Source of the DNA: Actinomycetota bacterium
GTDB lineage: Bacteria; Actinomycetota; Actinomycetes; Actinomycetales; Cellulomonadaceae
Assembly: GCA_018898235.1 (NCBI GenBank)
Contig: JAHIJU010000019.1
Span: 1-13,291 of the forward strand
Length of the DNA stretch: 13,291 nucleotides
Direction of reading: 5' to 3'
Shown here: one piece after another, positions 6,524 through 13,291 of the stretch
Layout: each line of letters begins with the position of its first letter
Numbering within the stretch: the first letter of the stretch is position 1
The notes under the pieces: generated by a model
The model's input: the letters and a program-made list of their open reading frames with translations, nothing else
What the model was told of the DNA's origin: nothing
Databases searched by the model: none
Position numbers and translations under genes: made by a program

Positions 6524-6626
6524 ACGAACAACGTTCGTGACGATCGATGTTCGCCACAGTAGTACGAACGCCGTTCGTGTCAAGCGGTGTTCGTGGCGAA
6601 CGACGTTCGAATCGCGCGCAGTTCGA
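6524..6626. promoter_or_regulatory. Phased operator array between MFS and TetR genes
   Basis: Inverted repeats of the form ACGAAC-N3-GTTCGT sit at 6524-6538 and 6564-6578 (perfect arms), with close variants at 6596-6610 (outermost pair not matched) and 6540-6554. The pentamer GTTCG occurs at 6533, 6549, 6573, 6589, 6605 and 6621, so neighbouring right half-sites are 16 bp apart with a single 24-bp step. At 6589 and 6621 the left arm is weak. The array spans the whole divergent intergenic region, so a regulator could occupy several sites cooperatively and control both directions. Confidence 0.85.
6556..6583 (-). promoter_or_regulatory. Promoter of the MFS exporter gene
   Basis: On the minus strand a perfect -35 box TTGACA (6583-6578), a 16-base spacer and a -10 box TACTGT (6561-6556) lie about 50 bases before the exporter start codon. 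The perfect operator 6564-6578 occupies the spacer and the last base of the -35 box, so repressor and RNA polymerase cannot bind together. Confidence 0.75.
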
Positions 6627-6638
6627 TACGGTCGAGGC

Positions 6639-7358
6639 ATGCGTGATCGCGAGCAGGCGCCGGTGAGCCGCCGCGCCCGTCCCGCCAAGGAGCCGCTGAG
6701 CCGCGAGGCGATCGTGGCTGCAGGGCTCCGCGTGCTCGACTCTGAAGGACTGGGCGCCCTCACGATGCGCCGGGTGGCGCGAGAGCTCTCCACCGGCGCG
6801 GCCTCGCTCTACGTCTACGTCGACAACCGCGACGACCTGATCGCCGCCATGGTGGACAGCGAGCTCGCGGCCGTCGCGCTCCCGACGGAGGGCAGCTGGC
6901 GGGAGAAGGTCACGACGATCGTGACGTCCCAGGTCGCGGCCCTCACCCGACACCGTGGTCTCGCCGTGGCGGCGCTCGGGACGATCCCGGTGTCCCCCAA
7001 CGCCAGCCTCGTGGGCGAGCACCTGCTCAGCGCCCTGCTCGAGTCCGGCGTCGACGAGCGCACAGCGGCGTGGGCGGTCTCCCTCATCGACCTCTGGACC
7101 GGCGCGACCGCGGCCGAGCAGGCCCTCAACGAGGAGCACGGGGCGACCGGCTCGAACGGTTCCGACGCCCTCGGGCGCATCGACGAGTACTGGGGCACGC
7201 TCGACCCGGCCGTCTACCCGGCCGTGCGCGCGATGCGAGAGCTGCTGCTCAGCGGCAGCGACGACGAACGCGCAGCCTGGGGCCTCGACGTGATCCTCAA
7301 CGGCGTCCTCGCAACCCCCGCCCCGCCGTCGCAGGAGAGGACCGGACCACTGCCCTGA
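6639..7358 (+). CDS. TetR-family transcriptional regulator of the MFS exporter
   Basis: A 239-residue repressor. Residues about 19-65 are the TetR DNA-binding domain, with helix-turn-helix LTMRRVARELSTGAASLYVY at 41-60. The C-terminal part is a long helical ligand domain similar in layout to tetracycline-repressor-like regulators. ATG 6639 is only one base beyond a GAGG, too close for a normal ribosome binding site. TACGGT at 6627-6632 could be a -10 box that would place the transcript start on or next to the ATG, so a leaderless mRNA is likely. GTG 6663 is an alternative start. It is divergent from the exporter gene across the operator array, which points to control of both genes and induction by an exported compound. 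Confidence 0.92.
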   Translation: MRDREQAPVSRRARPAKEPLSREAIVAAGLRVLDSEGLGALTMRRVARELSTGAASLYVYVDNRDDLIAAMVDSELAAVALPTEGSWREKVTTIVTSQVAALTRHRGLAVAALGTIPVSPNASLVGEHLLSALLESGVDERTAAWAVSLIDLWTGATAAEQALNEEHGATGSNGSDALGRIDEYWGTLDPAVYPAVRAMRELLLSGSDDERAAWGLDVILNGVLATPAPPSQERTGPLP

Positions 7359-7417
7359 GCAGGCTCACCGGCGGTACAGTCCTGGCACAACCGCACCGGA
7401 AAGAGCTGCTCGGCGAT

Positions 7418-7437
7418 GCAGGCGTTGACGCACCTGC
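7418..7437. terminator. Hairpin between convergent TetR and GH31 genes
   Basis: A 7-bp stem including one G-T wobble (7418-7424 with 7431-7437) and a 6-base loop lies in the 129-base gap between the two convergent stop codons. It lacks a T run. It is the best candidate I see for ending the sugar operon transcript, which must stop somewhere in or near this gap. The rest of the gap holds no clear gene. Confidence 0.25.
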
Positions 7438-7487
7438 CCTTGATGGTGCCCTCGGTCTTGCCGGTCGCGCGTCCGTCGCAGCCCCGG

Positions 7488-9512
7488 TCACAACCGGCCG
7501 ATGAGCTCCGGCAGCGCACCGTCGCGGGCGAACACCGGCAGCGTCCCCAGCGGGGCGTCGCGGACCACCACCTGACCGCCGTCGAGCACCTCACCCGTGC
7601 GCAGGCAGGTCCAGCGTGCACCGGCAGGCAGGAGCACGGCACGTGCGCGGGCGCCGGGTTCCAGCACCGGCGCCACCAGCAGGTCGGCACCGAGCAGCCA
7701 CTGGTCGGCGGCGTCCCAGCACGCCGCGTCGTCGGGGAACTCGACGAACAGCGGGCGCATGACCGGCTGGCCTTCGGTGTGCGCCTGGGCCATCACCTCG
7801 CGCAGGTACGGGCGCAGGGCCTCCCGCAGCCGGACGAACCGGGCGAGGATCTCGTAGACCTCGTCGCCGAACGACCACAGCTCGTTCGGGCCACCGCTGC
7901 GCAGCCGTCGCGAACCATCGGCCGCGGTCACCTCCTCGTACGGCAGGCGGTCGCCGTGCAGGCGCATCACGGGCATGAACGCCCCTGCCTGGAACCAGCG
8001 GACCAGCAGCTCGTGGAAGGCCGGGTCGGTGCTGTCGCCGGCGTGAAAGCCGCCGATGTCCGTGGTGAACCACGGGATGCCCGCCACCCCCATGTGCAGC
8101 CCGGCCGTGATCTGGGCACGCAACGCGGGCCAGGTCGAGGCGATGTCGCCGGACCACACCAGGGCGCCGTAGCGCTGCGAGCCGGCCCAGGCGCACCGCA
8201 CCAGGTTGACCGCATCGCCGACGCCGTCGCCCTGCTGGCCCTCCCACACCGCACGGGAGAACGCCTGCGGGTAGATGTTGCCGACCTGCGACCCCGGACC
8301 GGCGTGCAGGCGCACGGCGTCGAAGTCGTAGACGCCGTACTCGGGTTCGGCCTCGTCCAGCCAGAAGGTGCGGACGCCGTAGTCCGCATAGTTGCGTCGC
8401 AGCGTCTCCCACAGCCAGGTGCGGGCCCGCGGGTCCGTGACGTCGAGGAACACGCTCGGCCCCTCGAACATCATCTGCACGTCCACACCGCGTTCGGCGC
8501 GCACCAGCAGCCCGTTCTTGCGCAGGTGGTCGTGGTTCTCCGAGGCCAGCGCGACCTGCGGCCAGACCGAGACCATGAGGTCGACCCCCAGCTCGGTGAG
8601 CTCGGCGACCATCGCCGCCGGATCGGGCCAGAACTCCTCCTCGAACCGGTAGTCGCCCATGTGCGGCCAGTGGAAGAAGTCGGCCACGATCACGTCGAGG
8701 GGCAGACCGCGCCGCACGTGCTCCCGCGCGACCTCGAGCAGCTGGGCCTGGTTCCAGTACCGCAGCTTGCACTGCCAGAACCCGAGGCCGCGCTCGGGCA
8801 TCATCGGCACGTGGCCGGTCGCATCGGCATAGGACCGCAGGATCGCGGCCGGGTTCGGGCCCGCGGTCACCCAGTAGTCGAGCTGACGGGCCGACTCGCT
8901 GGTCCACTCGGTGCGGTTCGCGGCGAACGTCGCCCGGCCGATCGCCGGGTTGTGCCACAGGAACCCGTACCCGGCGCTCGACAGCACGAACGGCACCGAC
9001 GCCTGCGAGTTGCGGTGGGCGAGCTCGAGGGTGCAGCCCTTGAGGTCGAGCACCGGCTGCTGGTAGAGGCCCATCCCGTAGAGCTTCTCGCCCTCGACCG
9101 CGTCGAACGAGGCCGTGAGCTGCAGGTCCGCACCTGGCAGCGGGCGCAGCCAGCGCGCCGTGAGGTCGAGCGAACCGCCACGCGAGGTCTCGCGCAGCAG
9201 CACCTGACCGGCGGCGTCCAGGAACGTCACGCGGCAGAAGAACCGGGTGCGCCCGATCGGATCGTGCAGCCACGACTCCTGCTCCAGGACCGCCGTGATC
9301 GCACCGTGGTGCAGGCGTGCGACGTCGCCGTCGATCTCGACCCGCGCGGTGCCGGTGTCGACGGCCGGCAGCAGCGCCCAGTCGGCGTCGACGACCTCCC
9401 CCTTGAGGGCTGAGCGCACCCGGAGGCTGTCGTGCCCCCAGGGTTCGACGACGAGGGTCTCGCCGTCGCCCCGCCAGACCAGCCGGCTACCGTCGGTCTC
9501 GAATGTCTGCAC
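7488..9512 (-). CDS. Glycoside hydrolase family 31 (alpha-xylosidase/alpha-glucosidase type)
   Basis: A 674-residue retaining alpha-glycosidase. An N-terminal beta-sandwich spans about 1-235, the catalytic barrel about 240-590, and the C-terminal beta domains follow. FWLDEAEPE at 383-391 carries the expected nucleophile D386. LVWSGDIAST at 451-460 carries the acid/base D456. Both spacing and context are typical of GH31. No signal peptide or membrane segment is visible, so it acts in the cytoplasm on imported sugar. The start is GTG 9512, with GAGAGGG 6 bases upstream. The upstream open frame to 9884 is a shadow of the neighbouring gene. It overlaps the GH127 gene by 26 bases, so the two are probably translationally coupled. 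GH31 includes xylosidases, glucosidases, galactosidases and others, and exact specificity cannot be settled here. Confidence 0.92.
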   Translation of the reverse strand: MQTFETDGSRLVWRGDGETLVVEPWGHDSLRVRSALKGEVVDADWALLPAVDTGTARVEIDGDVARLHHGAITAVLEQESWLHDPIGRTRFFCRVTFLDAAGQVLLRETSRGGSLDLTARWLRPLPGADLQLTASFDAVEGEKLYGMGLYQQPVLDLKGCTLELAHRNSQASVPFVLSSAGYGFLWHNPAIGRATFAANRTEWTSESARQLDYWVTAGPNPAAILRSYADATGHVPMMPERGLGFWQCKLRYWNQAQLLEVAREHVRRGLPLDVIVADFFHWPHMGDYRFEEEFWPDPAAMVAELTELGVDLMVSVWPQVALASENHDHLRKNGLLVRAERGVDVQMMFEGPSVFLDVTDPRARTWLWETLRRNYADYGVRTFWLDEAEPEYGVYDFDAVRLHAGPGSQVGNIYPQAFSRAVWEGQQGDGVGDAVNLVRCAWAGSQRYGALVWSGDIASTWPALRAQITAGLHMGVAGIPWFTTDIGGFHAGDSTDPAFHELLVRWFQAGAFMPVMRLHGDRLPYEEVTAADGSRRLRSGGPNELWSFGDEVYEILARFVRLREALRPYLREVMAQAHTEGQPVMRPLFVEFPDDAACWDAADQWLLGADLLVAPVLEPGARARAVLLPAGARWTCLRTGEVLDGGQVVVRDAPLGTLPVFARDGALPELIGRL

Positions 9513-11514
9513 CGGACACCCTCTCGTCCGCCGGCGAGGTGCCGGCCCGTCCTGTCGTCCCGACCACGGGGATGAACACCCGCATCGTCCCTGCACCGCG
9601 CTCAGCCCAGCGGTGGTACGGCACCAGCGTCGCCGACACGGCCTGCCCGACGGGCGCCGGGGCGGACGAGGCGCGGAACGGCAGCTCGCCGTCGACCTCG
9701 GCCGGCACGGGCAGCGCGACGAGGCCGACCCGGGCCCCGTCGCCCTCGGCGCGCAGCTGAACCGACTCGTCGAACCGGACGGCGTCCGTCCCGAGACCGG
9801 GCGGCAGGTCCACGCTCTCCAGGCACAGCACCACCGGACCGCGTTCGACCGCGACACAGCCGCGGACCGCATCGATCCGCTCATCGGGCCAGGTCAGGCG
9901 AGGCTCGACCGGGAGGCTCAGCACGATGCGGTCCCCCGGGCGCACGTCGCCCGCGACCACCGCGACCCCGGGTGCCACGTCCCGCACCGACCCGTCCGGG
10001 TCCTGGAGCCGTGCGCCGCGGGCCCACGAGGGCACGCGCAGCCGCAGCCGCACCGGACGCCCGGGACCCTCGACCACCTCGATCACGATGCGGCCGTGCT
10101 CCGGGTAGCCGGTGCGCACCCGCAGACCGAGCGCACCCCCGTCGTCGAGCGCCACCCGCAGATCGGCCGACGCATGCTGCCACAGCGTCACGACGTCACC
10201 GTCGACCGTCGCGGAGTACGCCTGCCAGGAGGCCAACGTCCGGGCGACGTTCGTGGGGCAGCACGACACCTCGAACCACGGCGCCCGCAGGCCGCCCTCG
10301 GCCCGCGGGTTCACCGCATCCGGCAGCACGTCACCGCCCGCCACGCGCTGCTGCAACGGGTTGGCGTAGAAGAACGCGCGGCCGTCAGCCCGCGGGGAGG
10401 TGGCGACCATGTTGTACAACGTGCGCTCGATCAGATCGGCGTACCGCACCTCGTCCGTGGCCAGCAGCAGCCGCCACGAGACCATGATCGAGGCGACGCT
10501 GGCGCAGGTCTCGCAGTAGGCGCGGTCCGGCGGCAGCTCCCAGTCCTCGCCGAAGCCCTCGTCCTGGTGGTGCGCGCCCATGCCGCCCGTGAGGTAGGTC
10601 CGGCGTTCGACGGTCCGCGCCCACTGGCGCTGCACCGCAGCGAGCAGCTCCTCGTCGCCACCGTCCACGGCCACGTCGACCGCACCGGCCGCCAGGTAGA
10701 GCGCGCGGACCGCATGGCCGCGCCAGACCTCCGCCTCGCGCACCGGCACATCGTCCTGGAAGTACGCCGGCCCCAGCAGCGGGATCGGCCCGAGTACGCC
10801 GTGCCCCCGGCGGTCGACGAACAGGCGCGCCTGCTCGACGTACCGCGGCTCGGACAACGCCCTGCCCAGCTCGGCGAGCCCGAGCTCGATCTCCGGGTGC
10901 CCGCACACCGCCGCCCGACCGTCGGGTCCGAACGTCTCGCAGACGTTGTCGGCCACCCGGCGCGCGATCTCGACCAACCGGTCGGGGCCGTGCGTACGCG
11001 CCCGCGCCACGGCCGCCTGCATGAGGTGCCCGGCGCAGTACAGCTCGTGCCCCTGCTCGAGGTCAGACCAGCGCTCGGGGCGACCGGGGTGGCCGAAGCA
11101 GGTGTTGAGGTACCCGTCCTCGTCCTGGGCCGCACCGATCCGGTCGACGAGCGCGAGCAGCTGAGCCTCGACCTCGCCGTCCCCGGTGCGGCCGTGCTCC
11201 CAGGCCAGGGCCTCCATCAGCTTGTAGACCTCGGAGTCCGAGAACTGCCAGCCCGGCCGGTCGGGCCCGGTGGTCCCGGCGGCGACCCGGTCGAAGTTGT
11301 CCAGCCAGCCGGCCCGTTCGATCCAGTCCAGGCAGTGGCGGAACGTCGCGCTGCGGTTGACCTGCTGACGCACGGCCCAGAAGCCCTCGGTCAGCACCAT
11401 CTCGGTGAGGGCCAGACCGCGGCGGGTGCCGACGGTCGGGACCACGGGTCGGGCCGGCGCCAGGATGGTCCCCGGACCGGTGGCGGGCATGTCGACAGAC
11501 GATGACATCGACAC
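9487..11514 (-). CDS. Glycoside hydrolase family 127, beta-L-arabinofuranosidase type
   Basis: A 675-residue enzyme of the family typified by bifidobacterial HypBA1, which releases beta-L-arabinofuranose using a cysteine nucleophile beside a zinc ion. The expected residues can be lined up: acid/base E319 (HQDEGFGE), zinc ligands E335 and C337 in AYCETCAS, and the SCCPTN motif with C418 (nucleophile) and C419 (zinc). The alpha/alpha barrel covers about 35-430 and beta domains follow. No signal peptide is visible. GTG 11514 fits an AAGGA about 10 bases upstream. ATG 11508 is an alternative two codons in. It starts 7 bases after the upstream permease stop. Some GH127 members act on other furanosides, so the substrate remains inferred. 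Confidence 0.93.
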   Translation of the reverse strand: MSMSSSVDMPATGPGTILAPARPVVPTVGTRRGLALTEMVLTEGFWAVRQQVNRSATFRHCLDWIERAGWLDNFDRVAAGTTGPDRPGWQFSDSEVYKLMEALAWEHGRTGDGEVEAQLLALVDRIGAAQDEDGYLNTCFGHPGRPERWSDLEQGHELYCAGHLMQAAVARARTHGPDRLVEIARRVADNVCETFGPDGRAAVCGHPEIELGLAELGRALSEPRYVEQARLFVDRRGHGVLGPIPLLGPAYFQDDVPVREAEVWRGHAVRALYLAAGAVDVAVDGGDEELLAAVQRQWARTVERRTYLTGGMGAHHQDEGFGEDWELPPDRAYCETCASVASIMVSWRLLLATDEVRYADLIERTLYNMVATSPRADGRAFFYANPLQQRVAGGDVLPDAVNPRAEGGLRAPWFEVSCCPTNVARTLASWQAYSATVDGDVVTLWQHASADLRVALDDGGALGLRVRTGYPEHGRIVIEVVEGPGRPVRLRLRVPSWARGARLQDPDGSVRDVAPGVAVVAGDVRPGDRIVLSLPVEPRLTWPDERIDAVRGCVAVERGPVVLCLESVDLPPGLGTDAVRFDESVQLRAEGDGARVGLVALPVPAEVDGELPFRASSAPAPVGQAVSATLVPYHRWAERGAGTMRVFIPVVGTTGRAGTSPADERVSGADIRDRR

Positions 11515-11520
11515 GGGCGC

Positions 11521-12339
11521 CTAGTCCTTCACCGCGCCGGCGGTGACACCGGCCGCGACGTAGCGCTGGGCCACGACCAGGAGCACCGCGGCCGGGACGG
11601 AGGCCACGGCCGCCGTGGCCATGATGGAGTTCCACTGGGTCGTGTTGTTCCCGATGTAGTGGTAGATCCCCAGCGTGATCGGGATGAGCGGGCCGTTCCG
11701 GTTGACCGTGGACGCGAAGATGAAGTCCGACCAGGCCCACAGGAACGCGAAGAGCGAGACCGTGATCAGCGAGTTGCGGCTGATCGGCAGGACGACCGCG
11801 CTGAACGTCCGCCACACCCCGGCACCGTCGATCCGGGCGGCCTGCAGCAGCTCGCGCGGGATCCCGCTCATGAAGGTGGTGAGCAGCAGCACCGCGAACG
11901 GGACCGCGACGGTCGAGTCCGCGATGATCAGCCCCCACACCGTGTTGAGCATCCCGGCGCGCATGAAGATGACGTAGAACCCCATGGCCATCGTGACGGC
12001 CGGGATCATCTGGGCCACGAGCAGGAGGAAGTTCAGCGGCCCCGAGCCACGCAGCTTGAGCAGACCGATCGCGTAGCCGGCCGGCGCCGCCACCAGGAGC
12101 GTGAGCGCGACGCAGCCGAGGCCGATGAGCAGGCTGGTCGCCAGGTTCGGCAGCTGATCGCGCAGCACGGCCTGGTAGCCCTCGAGCGTCGGGTCCCACG
12201 GGAACCAGTGCGGCGGGCTGGCACGCAGGTCGTTGGTCTTGGTCAACGAGACGTTGACGATCCAGTAGGCCGGGAACAGCATGATCGCGGTGAGGAGGAC
12301 GCCCAGGGCGGTCTTCCACGCGGAGCGGCGGACGGTCAT
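11521..12339 (-). CDS. ABC sugar transporter permease, CUT1 family (MalG-like)
   Basis: A 272-residue inner-membrane permease with about six helices, the first at residues 10-30. The cytoplasmic EAA loop that docks on the ATPase is at about 163-183 (LLQAARIDGAGVWRTFSAVV, then LP). The length is normal for MalG-type subunits. ATG 12339 has AGGAGG just upstream and overlaps the stop of the preceding permease by four bases (ATGA), so translation is coupled. A longer open frame reaching 13137 runs over that permease in another frame and is rejected. No ATPase gene is in the window. Actinobacterial CUT1 systems often share one MsiK-type ATPase encoded elsewhere. The transporter probably imports the oligosaccharide split by the two downstream glycosidases. 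Confidence 0.95.
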   Translation of the reverse strand: MTVRRSAWKTALGVLLTAIMLFPAYWIVNVSLTKTNDLRASPPHWFPWDPTLEGYQAVLRDQLPNLATSLLIGLGCVALTLLVAAPAGYAIGLLKLRGSGPLNFLLLVAQMIPAVTMAMGFYVIFMRAGMLNTVWGLIIADSTVAVPFAVLLLTTFMSGIPRELLQAARIDGAGVWRTFSAVVLPISRNSLITVSLFAFLWAWSDFIFASTVNRNGPLIPITLGIYHYIGNNTTQWNSIMATAAVASVPAAVLLVVAQRYVAAGVTAGAVKD

Positions 12340-13291
12340 GACTCCTCCTGTCGACGCTGCAGCCGCAGGTACAGGAACCCGAAGATCAGCGCGAGGCCGA
12401 TGAGCAGGGTCCCGACCGCCGCCGCGGGTGAGAACGCGGGCTGACCGGTGCCGAACGCCTCGCGGTAGGACCACACCGCGAACGTGATCGACGCGTCGCC
12501 CGGCCCGCCGGTCGTCATGATCCAGATCACGTCGACGACCTTGAGCGTGTAGATCAGCCCGAGCAGCAGCGTGATCGCCGAGACCGGCCGCAGCAGCGGG
12601 AAGGTGATCCGCCAGAACGTCGCCCAGCCGCCGGCGCCGTCGAGCGAGGCCGCCTCGTACAGGTCGCCCGGGATGTTCTGCAGCCCGGAGTACAAGATCA
12701 CCAGGTTGAACGGGATGCCCAGCCAGATGTTGGCGATGATCACCGACCACAGCGCCAGGTGCGGATCGGTCAGCCAGTTGATGCGGTCGCCGCCGAAGGC
12801 CACGACCAGCGAGTTCACGATCCCGTTGTCCGAGTTGAGCATCCAGGCCCACGTCGAGGCCGAGACGATGAGCGGCAGCAGCCACGGGACCAGGAACATC
12901 CCGCGCAGCACCCCGGACAGCGGGAACGACGTCCGGAAGAACACGGCCAGCGCCAGGCCGATCGAGTACTGGAAGATCAGCGACACCGCGACGAACAGCA
13001 CGGTGTGCACCAGAGCGGGCCGGAACGTGTCCGAGTTGAGCACGTCGACGAAGTTCTTCAAGCCCACGAACTCGGCGTTGCCCTGCACGAACGCCCGGGG
13101 CGTGTAGTCGTGCAGCGCCAGGTCGACGTTGCGCCACAGCGGGTAGGCGTAGAAGACCACGAGGTAGGCGAGCAGCGGTGCGGCGAACCCCAGCGCCGCC
13201 CAGCGCGGGGCGTTGGAGCCCTGCCGTGGCCGCCGCGCGCGGCCGGGGGGTGCCCCGGGGGCGGTCAGGACCGCCCCCGGGGCCGGGACGC
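12336..13291 (-). CDS. ABC sugar transporter permease, CUT1 family (MalF-like), 5' end cut by window
   Basis: At least 317 residues of a six-helix permease. The EAA loop is YEAASLDGAGGWATFWRI, followed by FPLLRP. The frame stays open to the right edge. The first in-window start codon (GTG 13160) would cut the first membrane helix in half, because WAALGFAAPLLAYLVVFYAY (about 13150-13209) is plainly TM1. Upstream of it is a Pro/Gly/Ala/Arg-rich stretch typical of a short cytoplasmic N-terminus, with no ATG, GTG or TTG in frame. The true start is therefore probably just beyond the window. Its stop overlaps the MalG-like start by four bases. A binding-protein gene is expected immediately upstream, outside the window. 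Confidence 0.93.
   Translation of the reverse strand, partial: VPAPGAVLTAPGAPPGRARRPRQGSNAPRWAALGFAAPLLAYLVVFYAYPLWRNVDLALHDYTPRAFVQGNAEFVGLKNFVDVLNSDTFRPALVHTVLFVAVSLIFQYSIGLALAVFFRTSFPLSGVLRGMFLVPWLLPLIVSASTWAWMLNSDNGIVNSLVVAFGGDRINWLTDPHLALWSVIIANIWLGIPFNLVILYSGLQNIPGDLYEAASLDGAGGWATFWRITFPLLRPVSAITLLLGLIYTLKVVDVIWIMTTGGPGDASITFAVWSYREAFGTGQPAFSPAAAVGTLLIGLALIFGFLYLRLQRRQEES
13252..13283. repeat. Perfect inverted repeat, 15-bp arms, near the MalF-like 5' end
   Basis: Arms 13252-13266 and 13269-13283 are exact reverse complements separated by two bases, almost entirely G and C. On the minus-strand transcript this makes a very stable hairpin. It lies within the open frame leading into the MalF-like permease, shortly after the presumed start. 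Hairpins between binding-protein and permease genes are known to lower downstream expression or protect upstream mRNA. Confidence 0.8.

Noticed and set aside
7416..9413. Plus-strand open frame of 665 codons opposite GH31
   Set aside because: The translation is low-complexity His/Arg/Gly/Val-rich, has no domain or motif, and mirrors the real GH31 gene. Long antisense frames are routine in GC-rich coding DNA.
9247..11505. Plus-strand open frame of 752 codons opposite GH127
   Set aside because: It is the antisense shadow of a gene with all catalytic motifs. No recognisable fold or ribosome binding site supports it.
12340..13137. N-terminal extension of the MalG-like permease frame
   Set aside because: It is an out-of-frame shadow of the MalF-like gene. 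The ATG at 12339 has AGGAGG upstream and the usual ATGA overlap.

Overview
The window is high-GC DNA (about 70 percent by eye) with strongly GC-ending codons, frequent GTG starts, start/stop overlaps between co-directional genes, several regulators beside the genes they probably control, and a CUT1-type sugar importer with no ATPase gene nearby. This fits an actinobacterium, probably a soil- or plant-associated one. The genus cannot be fixed from the sequence.

Left region (1-3111). A GntR/FCD-family regulator is followed by an intact tRNA-Arg(CCG) gene and an intrinsic terminator. The last 51 bases of the tRNA gene and one base beyond it recur 2052 bp downstream as a 52-bp direct repeat with one mismatch. 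The repeat pair looks like the two attachment-site copies left by insertion into a tRNA 3' end. The enclosed unit is very small. It carries one complete gene, an AAA ATPase with a DUF4143-type C-terminal half and a nuclease-like D...ExK signature, plus a possible truncated gene on the other strand. No integrase or excisionase is visible. Upstream of the ATPase gene lie two 24-bp near-palindromes and a third half-site repeated at exactly 33 bp.

Middle region (3112-7358). Two regulator/target pairs follow, each with its operators readable in the intergenic space. The first is an EHN-type epoxide hydrolase (minus strand) divergent from a TetR regulator, separated by two identical perfect 18-bp palindromes. 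The second is a DHA2-type 14-helix MFS exporter (minus strand) divergent from another TetR regulator, separated by a phased array of ACGAAC-N3-GTTCGT sites. One of those sites fills the spacer of the exporter promoter.

Right region (7488-13291, all minus strand). This is a carbohydrate-use operon, read right to left: a MalF-like permease (its start lies beyond the right edge), a MalG-like permease, a GH127 beta-L-arabinofuranosidase-type enzyme and a GH31 alpha-glycosidase. The last three junctions are a 4-bp overlap, a 6-bp gap and a 26-bp overlap. Neither glycosidase has a signal peptide, so the operon probably imports a short arabinose-containing oligosaccharide and trims it in the cytoplasm. 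The binding protein and operon regulator are presumably just outside the window.
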